Shown here in pieces: positions 9,766-18,286 of a stretch of 64,000 bases of DNA (its first letter is position 1; every line of letters begins with the position of its first letter). Position numbers and translations under genes: made by a program. The notes beneath the pieces were generated by a model, which was not told the origin of the DNA, did no database searches, and saw nothing but the letters and a program-made list of their open reading frames with translations. Location of the stretch: NCBI RefSeq assembly GCF_039541235.1, contig NZ_BAABFV010000001.1, positions 1,612,001 to 1,676,000 of the forward strand. The letters run 5' to 3'. Origin of the DNA: Kangiella marina. Its GTDB lineage: Bacteria > Pseudomonadota > Gammaproteobacteria > Enterobacterales > Kangiellaceae.

Positions 9766-10104
9766 ATGAAAATCATTATTCTAATTATAGGAGCTTGTTT
9801 AACCACGGCGTGTGTTCAGCTAAAAGCGCCTGAGCGAATCATTTCGGATACTTACCGCACAGGCAAAGAGATCTACCATGATATTTCCAGTTCTGACGGA
9901 GAGAAGCATTTCGTGCATGAAATAGTGGTGGCGAAAGGTGCTGAGGTGGCGTTGGAGAAAGAGCGCTGCATTGATGAGTTAGTATCGAAAGCGCGTGAAA
10001 AGTATACGATTGATAGCTATGAAGTTAGAAAAATAGTGCACACTGAAGGCACGACCGACACCATCTACTGTGAAGTTAAAGCAACGATGCTACAGGAAAG
10101 TTAA
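9766..10104 (+). CDS. Small lipoprotein of unknown function
   Basis: A 112-residue protein that starts at the ATG at 9766, because GAGAGGGA lies just upstream and the start leads straight into a lipoprotein signal (MKIIILIIGACLTTAC). The lipobox Cys is residue 16. An in-frame GTG at 9742 would put a charged stretch ahead of the signal and is less likely. The mature part is short and charged, with KEIYHDISSSDGEKHF and two further Cys (in KERCIDEL and IYCEVKA) that could form a disulfide. I do not recognise the family. Confidence 0.75.
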   Translation: MKIIILIIGACLTTACVQLKAPERIISDTYRTGKEIYHDISSSDGEKHFVHEIVVAKGAEVALEKERCIDELVSKAREKYTIDSYEVRKIVHTEGTTDTIYCEVKATMLQES

Positions 10105-10194
10105 CCCTAGGCATTGCCTGCTTTGATGGTTGGGCTGAGTAGTTTTATGGTGCTTAGATTCGTGTAAATGATTTCTTAACAAAAGGTTCAAAGG

Positions 10195-10950
10195 ATGAGT
10201 GTAAATAGTAAAATTGGTGTTGCCGCTTTGATTGGTGCTGTATTGGGCACTCTAGGGACTTGGTTGTTAGTTGATAAGCCACTTAAGGTGACTAAACCCA
10301 CTTCCATGGTCGTAGCTGATACAGAGACGGTAAATGACGTTAAAAAAGCTGAAGCTCAATTTCCAGAGCAAGGAATAGACGGCGCCGAAAAACAGTCCCA
10401 ACAAGATTTAGAGCAGCAAGTGGTTTTGCTAAAGCAACAGCTTCAACAAGTACAGCGAGAGTTAAAAACAGAAGAAGCCACGAAAAATGCTGCCATTAAC
10501 AAGTTAAAAAGCTATACCGAGAGTGGGCAAGAAAGTAACGTCAAAGATGCTAGTGATCAGAACTCGGAGGCTGATGATTATCTAAAAGAGGTGCCTGACA
10601 GTCATCGCAGCTTGATTAGCCCGCCGAAGTCTAAAATCAAAACAACGTTTGACCGACATAAAGACTTTGTGGATGAAGGCGAGGATATTTCTTGGTCTTT
10701 AGAGAAAGAGCAACAAATAACCAGCTTTATTCAAAACCATAGACGCAGCTCTGAAATTGGGTTGGAGCTGGTTAAATGCAAGAAAACGATTTGTGAAGTA
10801 TACGGCTCGACCTACAGTCAGGACGGAGAGGCGATAAGTGAGATTAATGACGGCATGCGCTCCCAGCCTTGGTGGGATTTTGCGGGCTCTAGCACCAGCT
10901 CCACCAACAGCGAGGACGGGCAATATGTATTTGTGATTATCTTACATTGA
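10195..10950 (+). CDS. Membrane-anchored coiled-coil protein, unknown function
   Basis: A 251-residue protein with an N-terminal membrane anchor (about 6-26, VAALIGAVLGTLGTWLLV) and a Gln/Glu-rich heptad stretch about 65-105 that should form a coiled coil. A globular C-terminal domain contains the two-Cys segment VKCKKTICEVYGS and ends in a beta-like YVFVIILH. The bulk is probably periplasmic. AAAGG lies just before the ATG. No family is recognised. The C-terminal pattern of a Cys pair before a strand recalls small exported proteins of related bacteria, which is only an impression. Confidence 0.75.
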   Translation: MSVNSKIGVAALIGAVLGTLGTWLLVDKPLKVTKPTSMVVADTETVNDVKKAEAQFPEQGIDGAEKQSQQDLEQQVVLLKQQLQQVQRELKTEEATKNAAINKLKSYTESGQESNVKDASDQNSEADDYLKEVPDSHRSLISPPKSKIKTTFDRHKDFVDEGEDISWSLEKEQQITSFIQNHRRSSEIGLELVKCKKTICEVYGSTYSQDGEAISEINDGMRSQPWWDFAGSSTSSTNSEDGQYVFVIILH

Positions 10951-11062
10951 TATAATGACAAGATATCGGAGTATGGGTCTAGCGAGTTGAACTGGTAAGC
11001 TCTATTGTAAGATAAACAATATGGTATGATAGAGACACGTTTAGAGGGTAATATAGAAAAAC

Positions 11063-11695
11063 ATGAGCGACGTAAAAAAACTACTTGAACAAAATCGACA
11101 GTGGGCGGCTGAAACTGCTGAGCAACAGCCGGGTTTTTTTGATGACTTGTCAGAGGGGCAGGCGCCAAAGTACTTATGGATTGGCTGCTCTGATAGCCGA
11201 GTTCCATCGACTCAGATCACAGGCTTAATGCCGGGTGAGATTTTTGTCCACCGAAATATTGCGAATCAATTTTCAGTCACTGACTTAAGTTGTATGTCGG
11301 TGCTGCAGTATGCGGTTGAAGTCTTAAAAGTAGAGCATGTGATTGTCTGCGGACATTACGGTTGTGGCGGTGTTAATGCAGCTATTAGCAACCAGCAGTT
11401 TGGTTTGATCGATAATTGGCTGACTAAAATCAAAGACGTTTACATTAAGAATGAAACTAAGTTTACGCCGATTACCAGTGAGCAAGAACGCTCCGACTTA
11501 ATGTGTGAGCTTAATGTGATTGAGCAAGTGAACAATGTTTGTCAGTCGACGATTGTTCAAAATGCATGGAAAAGTGGCCAGAAACTGAGTGTGCATGGTT
11601 GGTGCTACAGTCTGAAGAGTGGGCACATTAAAGATTTGGAAGTAAGCTCCAGTGATGCATCGAATAACCATAGTGTGTATCAGTATCAGGGGTAA
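11063..11695 (+). CDS. can: Beta-class carbonic anhydrase
   Basis: A 210-residue cytoplasmic zinc enzyme interconverting CO2 and bicarbonate. The zinc ligands are Cys42, His98 and Cys101, with the Asp44-Arg46 pair in CSDSR. The motifs GEIFVHRNIANQ and HVIVCGHYGCGGV are diagnostic. Length matches E. coli Can (220 residues). The Shine-Dalgarno is weak (GAGGG, 18 bases upstream). It is a single gene with its own terminator. Confidence 0.96.
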   Translation: MSDVKKLLEQNRQWAAETAEQQPGFFDDLSEGQAPKYLWIGCSDSRVPSTQITGLMPGEIFVHRNIANQFSVTDLSCMSVLQYAVEVLKVEHVIVCGHYGCGGVNAAISNQQFGLIDNWLTKIKDVYIKNETKFTPITSEQERSDLMCELNVIEQVNNVCQSTIVQNAWKSGQKLSVHGWCYSLKSGHIKDLEVSSSDASNNHSVYQYQG

Positions 11696-11697
11696 AT

Positions 11698-11726
11698 AAA
11701 AGGTCAGCGAAAGCTGGCCTTTTTTG
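11698..11726 (+). terminator. Rho-independent terminator of can
   Basis: AAAGGTCAGC-GAAA-GCTGGCCTTT, a 10-bp stem with one G-T pair and a GAAA tetraloop, is followed by T residues. Confidence 0.92.
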
Positions 11727-11772
11727 TAACAATAACAATTAAAAATTTGAATGTTCTGAAAGTGGGGGAGAT

Positions 11773-12570
11773 ATGACGAGTCTGCCAGAAGCTAACGCCA
11801 GACCATGGCACTATCGCTTGATGTCATCCATGGGCGTCTATCCGCGGCAAAGTATTGAGGTTGAAAGAGCAGCTTTATGGGTTAAAGATTCGGTCATTAG
11901 TCTCTACTTCGACCCTGAAATTCCACATCTCGATGTGTTCTTAAAGATGGCGATTTTAGTCTCCTCACATGAGGCGAGTAGTTCTATTAAGTTTTACCCT
12001 TTCCCCTATAGCCACACACTTTCAGAATCAATCGTTGAAGAAACCACTGAAAAAAGTAGCGTTGCCCACATTGTTAGCGATATTCAAGAGAAACATCAGT
12101 CTGGCTATACGTGTTCTGGAGAAACGATCCCTGAGTTTGACTGGTATGAGAATGCCAAAGGAGCTTCCTTGCCGCCAATTCTAGGTGGGGCGACTTATAA
12201 CTTTGTGGATATTGAGATTGATGCTGAGATGGTGGCAGCGTTAGTGGATACGTTGACAAGAAATCCCTGTCCAAAATTAGTAGCCGCTGCTAGAGCTTTA
12301 GTCACTAGTAACCAGATCAGCTGTCATAGCCAGTTCAAGGCAGAGGCAGTGGGGCAGTTGCTTGATTGCGTCAGCTTATTACATGAGATAGAAGGACTGC
12401 ATTTGGATAGCGCCCAACTATCGACTTTGTTGGGCCAGCTGGGCGATAGTACCGACGATTACATTATCTCGCGGCAGCAAATGGCGGATAAAGTCGGCCC
12501 AATAGACTTTCATCGGTTGTTTGTTCAAACCAGTTCTCAGCTAAGGAAGTTTCTATTGGGCCTAGGTTAG
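11773..12570 (+). CDS. Conserved hypothetical protein, 265 residues
   Basis: A soluble-looking protein with no signal peptide or membrane helix. GGGGGAG precedes the ATG. The N-terminal half looks alpha/beta (a strand at VISLYFDPEI, a helix at HLDVFLKMAILVSSHE). The C-terminal third is helical (HSQFKAEAVGQLLDCVSLLHEIEGLH...). No catalytic motif or known domain is recognised. It converges with the PstS/OmpA-like gene, with 7 bases between the stops. Confidence 0.7.
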   Translation: MTSLPEANARPWHYRLMSSMGVYPRQSIEVERAALWVKDSVISLYFDPEIPHLDVFLKMAILVSSHEASSSIKFYPFPYSHTLSESIVEETTEKSSVAHIVSDIQEKHQSGYTCSGETIPEFDWYENAKGASLPPILGGATYNFVDIEIDAEMVAALVDTLTRNPCPKLVAAARALVTSNQISCHSQFKAEAVGQLLDCVSLLHEIEGLHLDSAQLSTLLGQLGDSTDDYIISRQQMADKVGPIDFHRLFVQTSSQLRKFLLGLG

Positions 12571-12577
12571 TGGATAG

Positions 12578-13945
12578 TTAGCGTCCGACCCAAACTTCCA
12601 CGCGTTGATTTTTAGCTTTGCCGTTTGCGGTGGCGTTTGAAGCAATGGCGCCACGGCTACCATACCCCTGTGAATAAAATGGCGTTACCCCTTTTGCTTT
12701 GAGTTTATCGCTAATCTGGTTCGCTAAATCTTCCGAGAGCTGCTTGTCTTTTTTGAGATCACCACTTTCTGCGCTGAAACCAAATATAAACAAGTCTTGT
12801 AAGCGACGATTTTTCACATAATCCACCAGCCTATCAAGATCGCGTTTGCCTTTGTTGTCTAGCTCAAGATTCTGATCGAAGTGAAAAGTGATGGATAAGC
12901 GCTTGGACTCACGGATCATGTTTAAGTAGCGGGGAGGATAATTACGGTTAAAGCGCACCGTCGCATCATTGACCTTAAGTGAAATCAAATGATTATCCTC
13001 AACCACAGTCTGAGCCTGATTTTCTAGAACAAACTGCATGAAGTCTTTGGCGTGAGGGTTGGGATTGTTGCTTGGGTGATACAAATAGAGACGACGGCTG
13101 AGAACGTAATCTTCTGTGCTGACCGTGAATTTATTGGGTTTGAAAGAGAGTGCCACGCCCGCTTCAGCAACGGCGATAGCTTTGGCGTCATTGACGTAAG
13201 GTAACGCCACAAAGCCAATAGCGCCAAAGGTTGAGCTGACTTGCTGCGATAACTCGCCAGACGACTCATAGCGCTTGGCGTACTGAGAAAGTTTGACGTT
13301 ATGTCGCTTTAAAACTAAGGATTTAAAGGTGTCATAAGTTCCTGAGTTATCATCGCGAGCAAATACGCGAATGGGCTGGTTGTCGCCGCCAAGCTGACGC
13401 CAGTTAGTGATCTCTCCAGAAAAAACTTGAGCCAGCTGCTGGGTATCGAGCTGTTTAATGCTCAGGCTTGGATGAATAATAACAGCGAGGCCATCCACCG
13501 CGATGGTGTATTCATTGTCCATTGTCCGTAAGTCACCATAATCGTCTAACAGTGATTGGCGCTCTTTATCTTTAACACGGCGTGAGGCCATGGCGATATC
13601 GGTATCTTTTTCAGCGAGCGCTTCGAATCCGGTTGAAGATCCATGGGCTTTGATATCAATTGCCTGTAAGCTGCCGTCAGCCATAGTCCCAATAACCGTT
13701 TTTTCGACCGCATGAGTTTGAATAATTGTGGTGTGATCGGCACCAAGAGTTTCCAGGTATTTTGCCGCTAGTGCTGGAGCGAGTTTTTCACCGATGGTAT
13801 TCGATCCCTTCATGCTGAAAAGCACGTTAGCGTTTTGTAACTTGGTTAAGTCTTCATCACTAATCTCTATGGTGTTGGCGATGCTCGGTAGGGATATCAA
13901 TAACAGTAAAGTCGCAAAAAGGCGACGTAAAATAGGTTGGATCAT
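12578..13945 (-). CDS. PstS-like substrate-binding protein fused to an OmpA peptidoglycan-binding domain
   Basis: A 455-residue exported protein with a signal peptide ending near SIA. Residues about 40-320 form a phosphate-binding-type solute-binding domain (MKGSNTIGEKLAPALA, HGSSTGFEAL, IAMASRRVK, VFARDDNSGTYDTFK). Residues about 345-455 are an OmpA-like domain (ITFHFDQN, FIFGFSAESG, NQRVEVWVGR). The first part suggests binding of phosphate or a similar anion. The second should hold the protein to peptidoglycan. No pst permease genes are nearby, so it may sense or store rather than feed a transporter. Confidence 0.88.
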   Translation of the reverse strand: MIQPILRRLFATLLLLISLPSIANTIEISDEDLTKLQNANVLFSMKGSNTIGEKLAPALAAKYLETLGADHTTIIQTHAVEKTVIGTMADGSLQAIDIKAHGSSTGFEALAEKDTDIAMASRRVKDKERQSLLDDYGDLRTMDNEYTIAVDGLAVIIHPSLSIKQLDTQQLAQVFSGEITNWRQLGGDNQPIRVFARDDNSGTYDTFKSLVLKRHNVKLSQYAKRYESSGELSQQVSSTFGAIGFVALPYVNDAKAIAVAEAGVALSFKPNKFTVSTEDYVLSRRLYLYHPSNNPNPHAKDFMQFVLENQAQTVVEDNHLISLKVNDATVRFNRNYPPRYLNMIRESKRLSITFHFDQNLELDNKGKRDLDRLVDYVKNRRLQDLFIFGFSAESGDLKKDKQLSEDLANQISDKLKAKGVTPFYSQGYGSRGAIASNATANGKAKNQRVEVWVGR

Positions 13946-14097
13946 TGCGATAACCTCAGCAAGTTTTAAGGATCATTAATCATTTCTGTGGCAATTATAA
14001 TGAGTGCTGAGGTGCCGAGTATGACATTTTGATGACAGCTGCCTGAAGCTATGATGATAGGGTAAAAGCTTGCTACAAAGTTCCTTGTAAAAAAGGT

Positions 14098-14574
14098 TTA
14101 ATGGGCAACCAGCGCAAAGTTCGCTTGTAGCACAGCTTTTATGACACTGTCTTCAATGACGTTGACAGTGAGGCTAATCCGAGCGCGTTTCTTGCGCTTA
14201 AAAGAGCTTACAAAAGTGCTGAGCTTTTCATCATCTTCAACTCGGCACTGCGCCACAATGTCTCCATTGATCGGTTTCTTGTAATGAATTTCAGCTTTAG
14301 CCAATACCACAGCCCCGTCAAGTTGATGAGTCGTAGCCAAACTGCTCACTAACGACCAACCGGCAATCGTCGCTACCGTATAAATACTGCCAGCGAAGGC
14401 CGTGTTATGAATATTTTTATTGGCATCGAAAGGTGCCATCACTTGAATGCTGTTGGACGTTAATTCTTCGATGCGAATATCAAGAGCTTTGGTGATGGGG
14501 ATTTCCTGGTGGACCAGTTGTTCGAGCTGCGTGTGATTCATGATTGGACGTGGAGTGAAAGTAGTTGTCGCCAC
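14098..14574 (-). CDS. YiiD C-terminal-type thioesterase
   Basis: A 158-residue hot-dog-fold protein resembling the C-terminal thioesterase domain of E. coli YiiD. The pattern APFDANKNIHNTAFAGSIYTVATIAGWSLV is the core helix with its preceding Asn/His region. LAKAEIHYKKPINGDI is the following strand pair. The expected role is hydrolysis of acyl-CoA or acyl-ACP, with the substrate unknown. Two starts are possible, GTG at codon 1 and ATG at codon 12 (position 14541). Neither has a clear Shine-Dalgarno. Confidence 0.85.
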   Translation of the reverse strand: MATTTFTPRPIMNHTQLEQLVHQEIPITKALDIRIEELTSNSIQVMAPFDANKNIHNTAFAGSIYTVATIAGWSLVSSLATTHQLDGAVVLAKAEIHYKKPINGDIVAQCRVEDDEKLSTFVSSFKRKKRARISLTVNVIEDSVIKAVLQANFALVAH

Positions 14575-14667
14575 TGTAGCAACTTTTTGAAAAAAGTTAA
14601 CCCTTTTCAGGTATGACCACGTTTATAGAGGTATATCCAATGAAACTATACTCAGTAAGGAGTCGTC

Positions 14668-16431
14668 ATGAACAGCAAAAAAAGGTTACAACAATTTAAG
14701 TACGGTTTAGTTGCAAGCCTCGTTATCGTGGGGTTAGGCGCTTGCCAAAGCTCGAAAGATCAAGAAAGTGATCGTGAGTTGAATGATGCAGTGGCAGCCA
14801 AGCAGGCTCAAGCCGAGCGCCAGCAAAATGTTATGCGTAAAGAGGAGCGCAAGACCACGCAGAGGGCCGAGGAAGCCGAAATGATCGTGGTGGCAGGCTC
14901 CCGCGTGAAACGGGCCGACATCGCTCGTGTCCATTCACCACAAACAGTAGTGGCGTCTGAAAAAGTAGTGATGCCCGCCCCGCGTTCACCGGATAGGGTG
15001 AACCGTGAGCAATACCAAGACATTGAGCCATCAGATGTATTTTCGACACTAGAGCAGCCTGTCTCTACGTTTAGTATTGATGTGGATACCGGCTCTTATT
15101 CGAATGTACGACGCATGTTGAATGATGGCTACTTCCCACCGAGCGATGCGGTGCGTTTAGAAGAGTTCGTGAATTACTTTAATTACGACTATCCAGCGCC
15201 AGAGACGAAAGAAATGCCATTTTCAGTGTCGACGGAGGTTATGAACGCGCCATGGAATGATAATGCTAAATTGGTGCAAATTGGCATCAAGGGTTATGAG
15301 GAAGTATCGAATGAGTTGCCACCATCAAATTTAGTGTTTTTGGTAGATGTCTCAGGTTCGATGCAAAGCGAAGATAAGCTGGGGCTGGTCAAGAAAGCGT
15401 TAAAATTGTTGGCTAAGGGCAGCCGTGAGCAAGATTCGATTTCGTTAGTCGTCTACGCTGGAGCATCGGGCGTTGTACTGGAACCAACGGCAGCCAATGA
15501 TCGGAGCAAAATTGAGCAGGCACTGGACAGTTTAACCGCGGGCGGTTCGACAAACGGTGGTGCTGGAATTGAGTTGGCTTATAAGATGGCGGAGAAAGGA
15601 TTCATCAAAGGCGGCATCAATCGTGTCATTTTGGCGACCGATGGCGACTTTAACGTGGGAACCGTGAACCGCGAGCAGCTGATTGATATGGTTGAACGCA
15701 AGCGCAAAACAGGAGTGAGTTTTAGCGCCTTAGGGTTTGGCAGCGGAAACTATAACGAACACTTGATGGAGCAACTGGCGAACAAGGGTAACGGTAACTA
15801 CGGGTATATTGATAATTTACTGGAAGCCAAAAAGCTATTGGTTGATCAGCGAGCGGGTACTTTGATGACGATTGCGAAAGACGTCAAGATCCAAGTCGAG
15901 TTTAACCCAGCCGTCATTGCAGAATACCGTTTATTGGGTTATCAAAACCGCATGCTAGAGCGCGAAGACTTTAACAACGATAAGGTGGATGCCGGTGAAA
16001 TTGGCGCTGGTCATACGGTGACAGCTTTGTATGAGGTTGTGTTGCAAGACTCCAATGGTAAACGCATGGAGCCTTTGCGTTATGGCAACTCCACCTTGGT
16101 CGAAGAAGCCAAGCTGCATGAGGCGGCGATGATTAGCTTACGTTACAAACACCCTGAGCAAGATAAAAGTACCTTGTATCGAGATTATCTAACGACCGCT
16201 CAGATCAAAGCGGCAAAGGGTGGTGACAATATTCGGTTTGCTGCCAGTGTGGCCGGTTTTGCTGAGTTGCTCCGGGGCGGAAAGTTCTTGGGCGACTGGG
16301 GCTGGGACGAGGCAAAAGCATTAGCGCAGCAGTCTAAAGGCGATGATAGCAATGGCTATCGCGGCGAACTGATCCAGTTGATCGGCATGGCGCAGTTACT
16401 GGATGATAAGTCTGCTGCAACGGGTCGATAA
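14668..16431 (+). CDS. YfbK-type VWA-domain lipoprotein
   Basis: A 587-residue protein with a lipoprotein signal (lipobox LGAC, Cys26). Next comes a charged linker with MIVVAGSRVKR at residues 72-82, a von_Willebrand N-terminal region (TFSIDVDTGSYSNVRRML) and a VWA domain. The metal site Asp226-Val-Ser-Gly-Ser230 is intact. The C-terminal DUF3520-type region is PLRYGN...LRYKHPEQDKSTL. An AAGGAG Shine-Dalgarno precedes the ATG. It is anchored in the envelope and probably binds other proteins. It forms a likely operon with the sigma factor and membrane protein downstream, which suggests envelope-stress or nutrient signalling. Confidence 0.9.
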   Translation: MNSKKRLQQFKYGLVASLVIVGLGACQSSKDQESDRELNDAVAAKQAQAERQQNVMRKEERKTTQRAEEAEMIVVAGSRVKRADIARVHSPQTVVASEKVVMPAPRSPDRVNREQYQDIEPSDVFSTLEQPVSTFSIDVDTGSYSNVRRMLNDGYFPPSDAVRLEEFVNYFNYDYPAPETKEMPFSVSTEVMNAPWNDNAKLVQIGIKGYEEVSNELPPSNLVFLVDVSGSMQSEDKLGLVKKALKLLAKGSREQDSISLVVYAGASGVVLEPTAANDRSKIEQALDSLTAGGSTNGGAGIELAYKMAEKGFIKGGINRVILATDGDFNVGTVNREQLIDMVERKRKTGVSFSALGFGSGNYNEHLMEQLANKGNGNYGYIDNLLEAKKLLVDQRAGTLMTIAKDVKIQVEFNPAVIAEYRLLGYQNRMLEREDFNNDKVDAGEIGAGHTVTALYEVVLQDSNGKRMEPLRYGNSTLVEEAKLHEAAMISLRYKHPEQDKSTLYRDYLTTAQIKAAKGGDNIRFAASVAGFAELLRGGKFLGDWGWDEAKALAQQSKGDDSNGYRGELIQLIGMAQLLDDKSAATGR

Positions 16432-16452
16432 AGACTTGGGTTTCTTCGCTCA

Positions 16453-17169
16453 ATGGCGTTAACAAAGATGCTTGCACAAACCGCAGTCAGCCGTCAGTAT
16501 AAAGAGGTTAAAATAACCTATCACTATGATGTAAAGGCTGCGGTGTTGAAAGAAAGTGCGAGTTATATTGACTCGAATAAACAGCAAGACCAACCGGCAA
16601 TCAGCGATGAAGCTTTGATGGCCGGTTTTGCTGCGGGCAATATGCAGGCTTTCGAGACCCTATACAAGCGTCATAAAAATCCACTGCTTCGCTTCTTTTT
16701 ACGTCAGGTTAGCTCTCGAAGCGAGGCAGAGGAGCTGTTTCAAGACGTGTGGCAGCGTCTAATCAAGCACAGCAAGTCCTATAAAAGCTCTGCGAAGTTT
16801 ACGACCTATCTTTACCACATTGCCCGAACACGTTTAATTGACCATTATCGTAAACTGGGGCGTCAGCATGAGTTTACTCAGGATCAGGACGGCTGGGAGG
16901 ATAATACCGCGGAGCAGCATGGCGTGGCACCAGAGGAGCAGCTGGAGTATGAGCGATCGAAGCAGTTGTTAAAAGAGGCCGTCGAGAGGCTCCCAGCGCT
17001 TCAGCGAGAAGTGGTGGTGATGAAGCTTGAAACTGATATGACGGTGAATGAGATCGCTGAGATTGTGCAACAAAAGCCAGAAGCCGTAAAAAGTCGGCTG
17101 CGATACGGCATGGAAAAGTTACAGCATTACCTGCGTGACCTTGAATTGAGTGTTGAGGCCACCTTATGA
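16453..17169 (+). CDS. ECF-type RNA polymerase sigma factor
   Basis: Sigma-70 region 2 runs from about residue 53 (ALMAGFAAGNMQAFETLYKRH, ELFQDVWQRLI, YLYHIARTRLIDHYRK). Region 4 is near 175-225 (LPALQREVVVMKLETDMTVNEIAEIV, AVKSRLRYGMEKLQ). The ATG at 16453 gives 238 residues, but the first 45 do not look like sigma factor. An in-frame GTG at 16543 with AAAGG upstream would give 208 residues and is a fair alternative. The stop overlaps the next start (ATGA at 17166-17169), so the downstream gene is translationally coupled and is probably its regulator. Confidence 0.92.
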   Translation: MALTKMLAQTAVSRQYKEVKITYHYDVKAAVLKESASYIDSNKQQDQPAISDEALMAGFAAGNMQAFETLYKRHKNPLLRFFLRQVSSRSEAEELFQDVWQRLIKHSKSYKSSAKFTTYLYHIARTRLIDHYRKLGRQHEFTQDQDGWEDNTAEQHGVAPEEQLEYERSKQLLKEAVERLPALQREVVVMKLETDMTVNEIAEIVQQKPEAVKSRLRYGMEKLQHYLRDLELSVEATL

Positions 17170-18077
17170 GCAACGATATGAATAACGAGCATGATAAAAC
17201 GTCTGGCCAAGAGCTTGAGCAAAAGCTAAACAAGGCCTATCAAGAGACCAGCGACGAAACGACGTCGTCTAAGCTGGACGCCTCGATATTGGCGATGGCT
17301 CAGCAAGAGGTGGATGCTCGTGATAACGCAGAACATAAGCGAAGTTGGTGGGATCGTTTAAAGTTGCCGGTATCTGTGACCGCAGCTTTTGTGGTGACGG
17401 TTGGTATTGCGCGCTTTATGGTTGAACTTGGATATTATGATCCAAACTCGATTTCAAATGATGAAAATATGACGCAACGCCTTGAATCTAATAGCACTAT
17501 AGTCGTTTTAGCAGATGATACGTCCGCTGCAAAACCTGTGGCATCCGCCCCTGTTCCGTCCGAAGCAAGAGTCATGGCGCAAGAGCGCTTGGCGGCGAGA
17601 CAAAAAGCAGAAAAGCAGGCTGAGTCAATGAACAAAGTGGTCGTGACAGGAGCTCGCATTAAGCGGGCAGAAGCTGAGCGAGCACGGCAACAAGACGTTA
17701 ATGAGCTTATTGTGATGGAAGAAACCCAGGCCAGCGTGCAGTTTGCTGAGCCTGTAGCTCAGAGTCAGCCAGGCGCGGCTAAGGAAGCAAAAGCAGCGGT
17801 AGAGGCGGAGGCTGACAGCACCAACTCAGAGGTTGAGAAGATTGTGGTCACGGGCTCACGCGTGAGAGCTTCAGATAGAGAAGAGATTGGTGATGCTGTA
17901 GCAAAAGAGGCTGCTGAGCCACCGTATTTACCGGCAGAAGAATGGATTCTTCAGCTAGAAACCTTATTAGAGGCTCATAATCATGCTGAAGCTAAAGAAC
18001 AGTGGCTTAAATTTAAGAAAATTTACCCCGGTTATGCCGTTGATAAGCCCTTGTATCAACGCTTAGAGAGCCTTTAG
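17166..18077 (+). CDS. Membrane protein, probable anti-sigma factor partner
   Basis: A 303-residue protein whose start overlaps the sigma gene stop. It has a cytoplasmic N-terminus (about 1-67), one membrane helix (about 69-87) and a periplasmic part rich in Ala, Glu and Lys. Two segments, VVVTGARIKRAEAER (158-172) and KIVVTGSRVRASD (225-237), resemble the signature near the N-terminus of TonB-dependent receptors. The C-terminal 45 residues (EEWILQLETLLEAHNHAEAKEQW...YPGY) look like a TPR-type helical pair. No zinc-binding anti-sigma motif is seen. The anti-sigma role is inferred from position, coupling and topology. Confidence 0.75.
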   Translation: MSNDMNNEHDKTSGQELEQKLNKAYQETSDETTSSKLDASILAMAQQEVDARDNAEHKRSWWDRLKLPVSVTAAFVVTVGIARFMVELGYYDPNSISNDENMTQRLESNSTIVVLADDTSAAKPVASAPVPSEARVMAQERLAARQKAEKQAESMNKVVVTGARIKRAEAERARQQDVNELIVMEETQASVQFAEPVAQSQPGAAKEAKAAVEAEADSTNSEVEKIVVTGSRVRASDREEIGDAVAKEAAEPPYLPAEEWILQLETLLEAHNHAEAKEQWLKFKKIYPGYAVDKPLYQRLESL

Positions 18078-18286
18078 TCGCGACTTTTCTAAATTTAAGT
18101 GTTAGGAATTATTACAGATCACCTAGTTTTTCTATGTTTAGTCGAGTAAAATGGCGACCCTAAAATTTTGACCCAAGTCATTGCAAAGCTGTTTCGCGTC
18201 AGGGGAACGGGGCTTTTCAGTGTTTGGGACGTTTTGTTTGATAATAAGTTCCGCATTCGCGGGTAAACTGTAGTGGAGAGAAGAGC

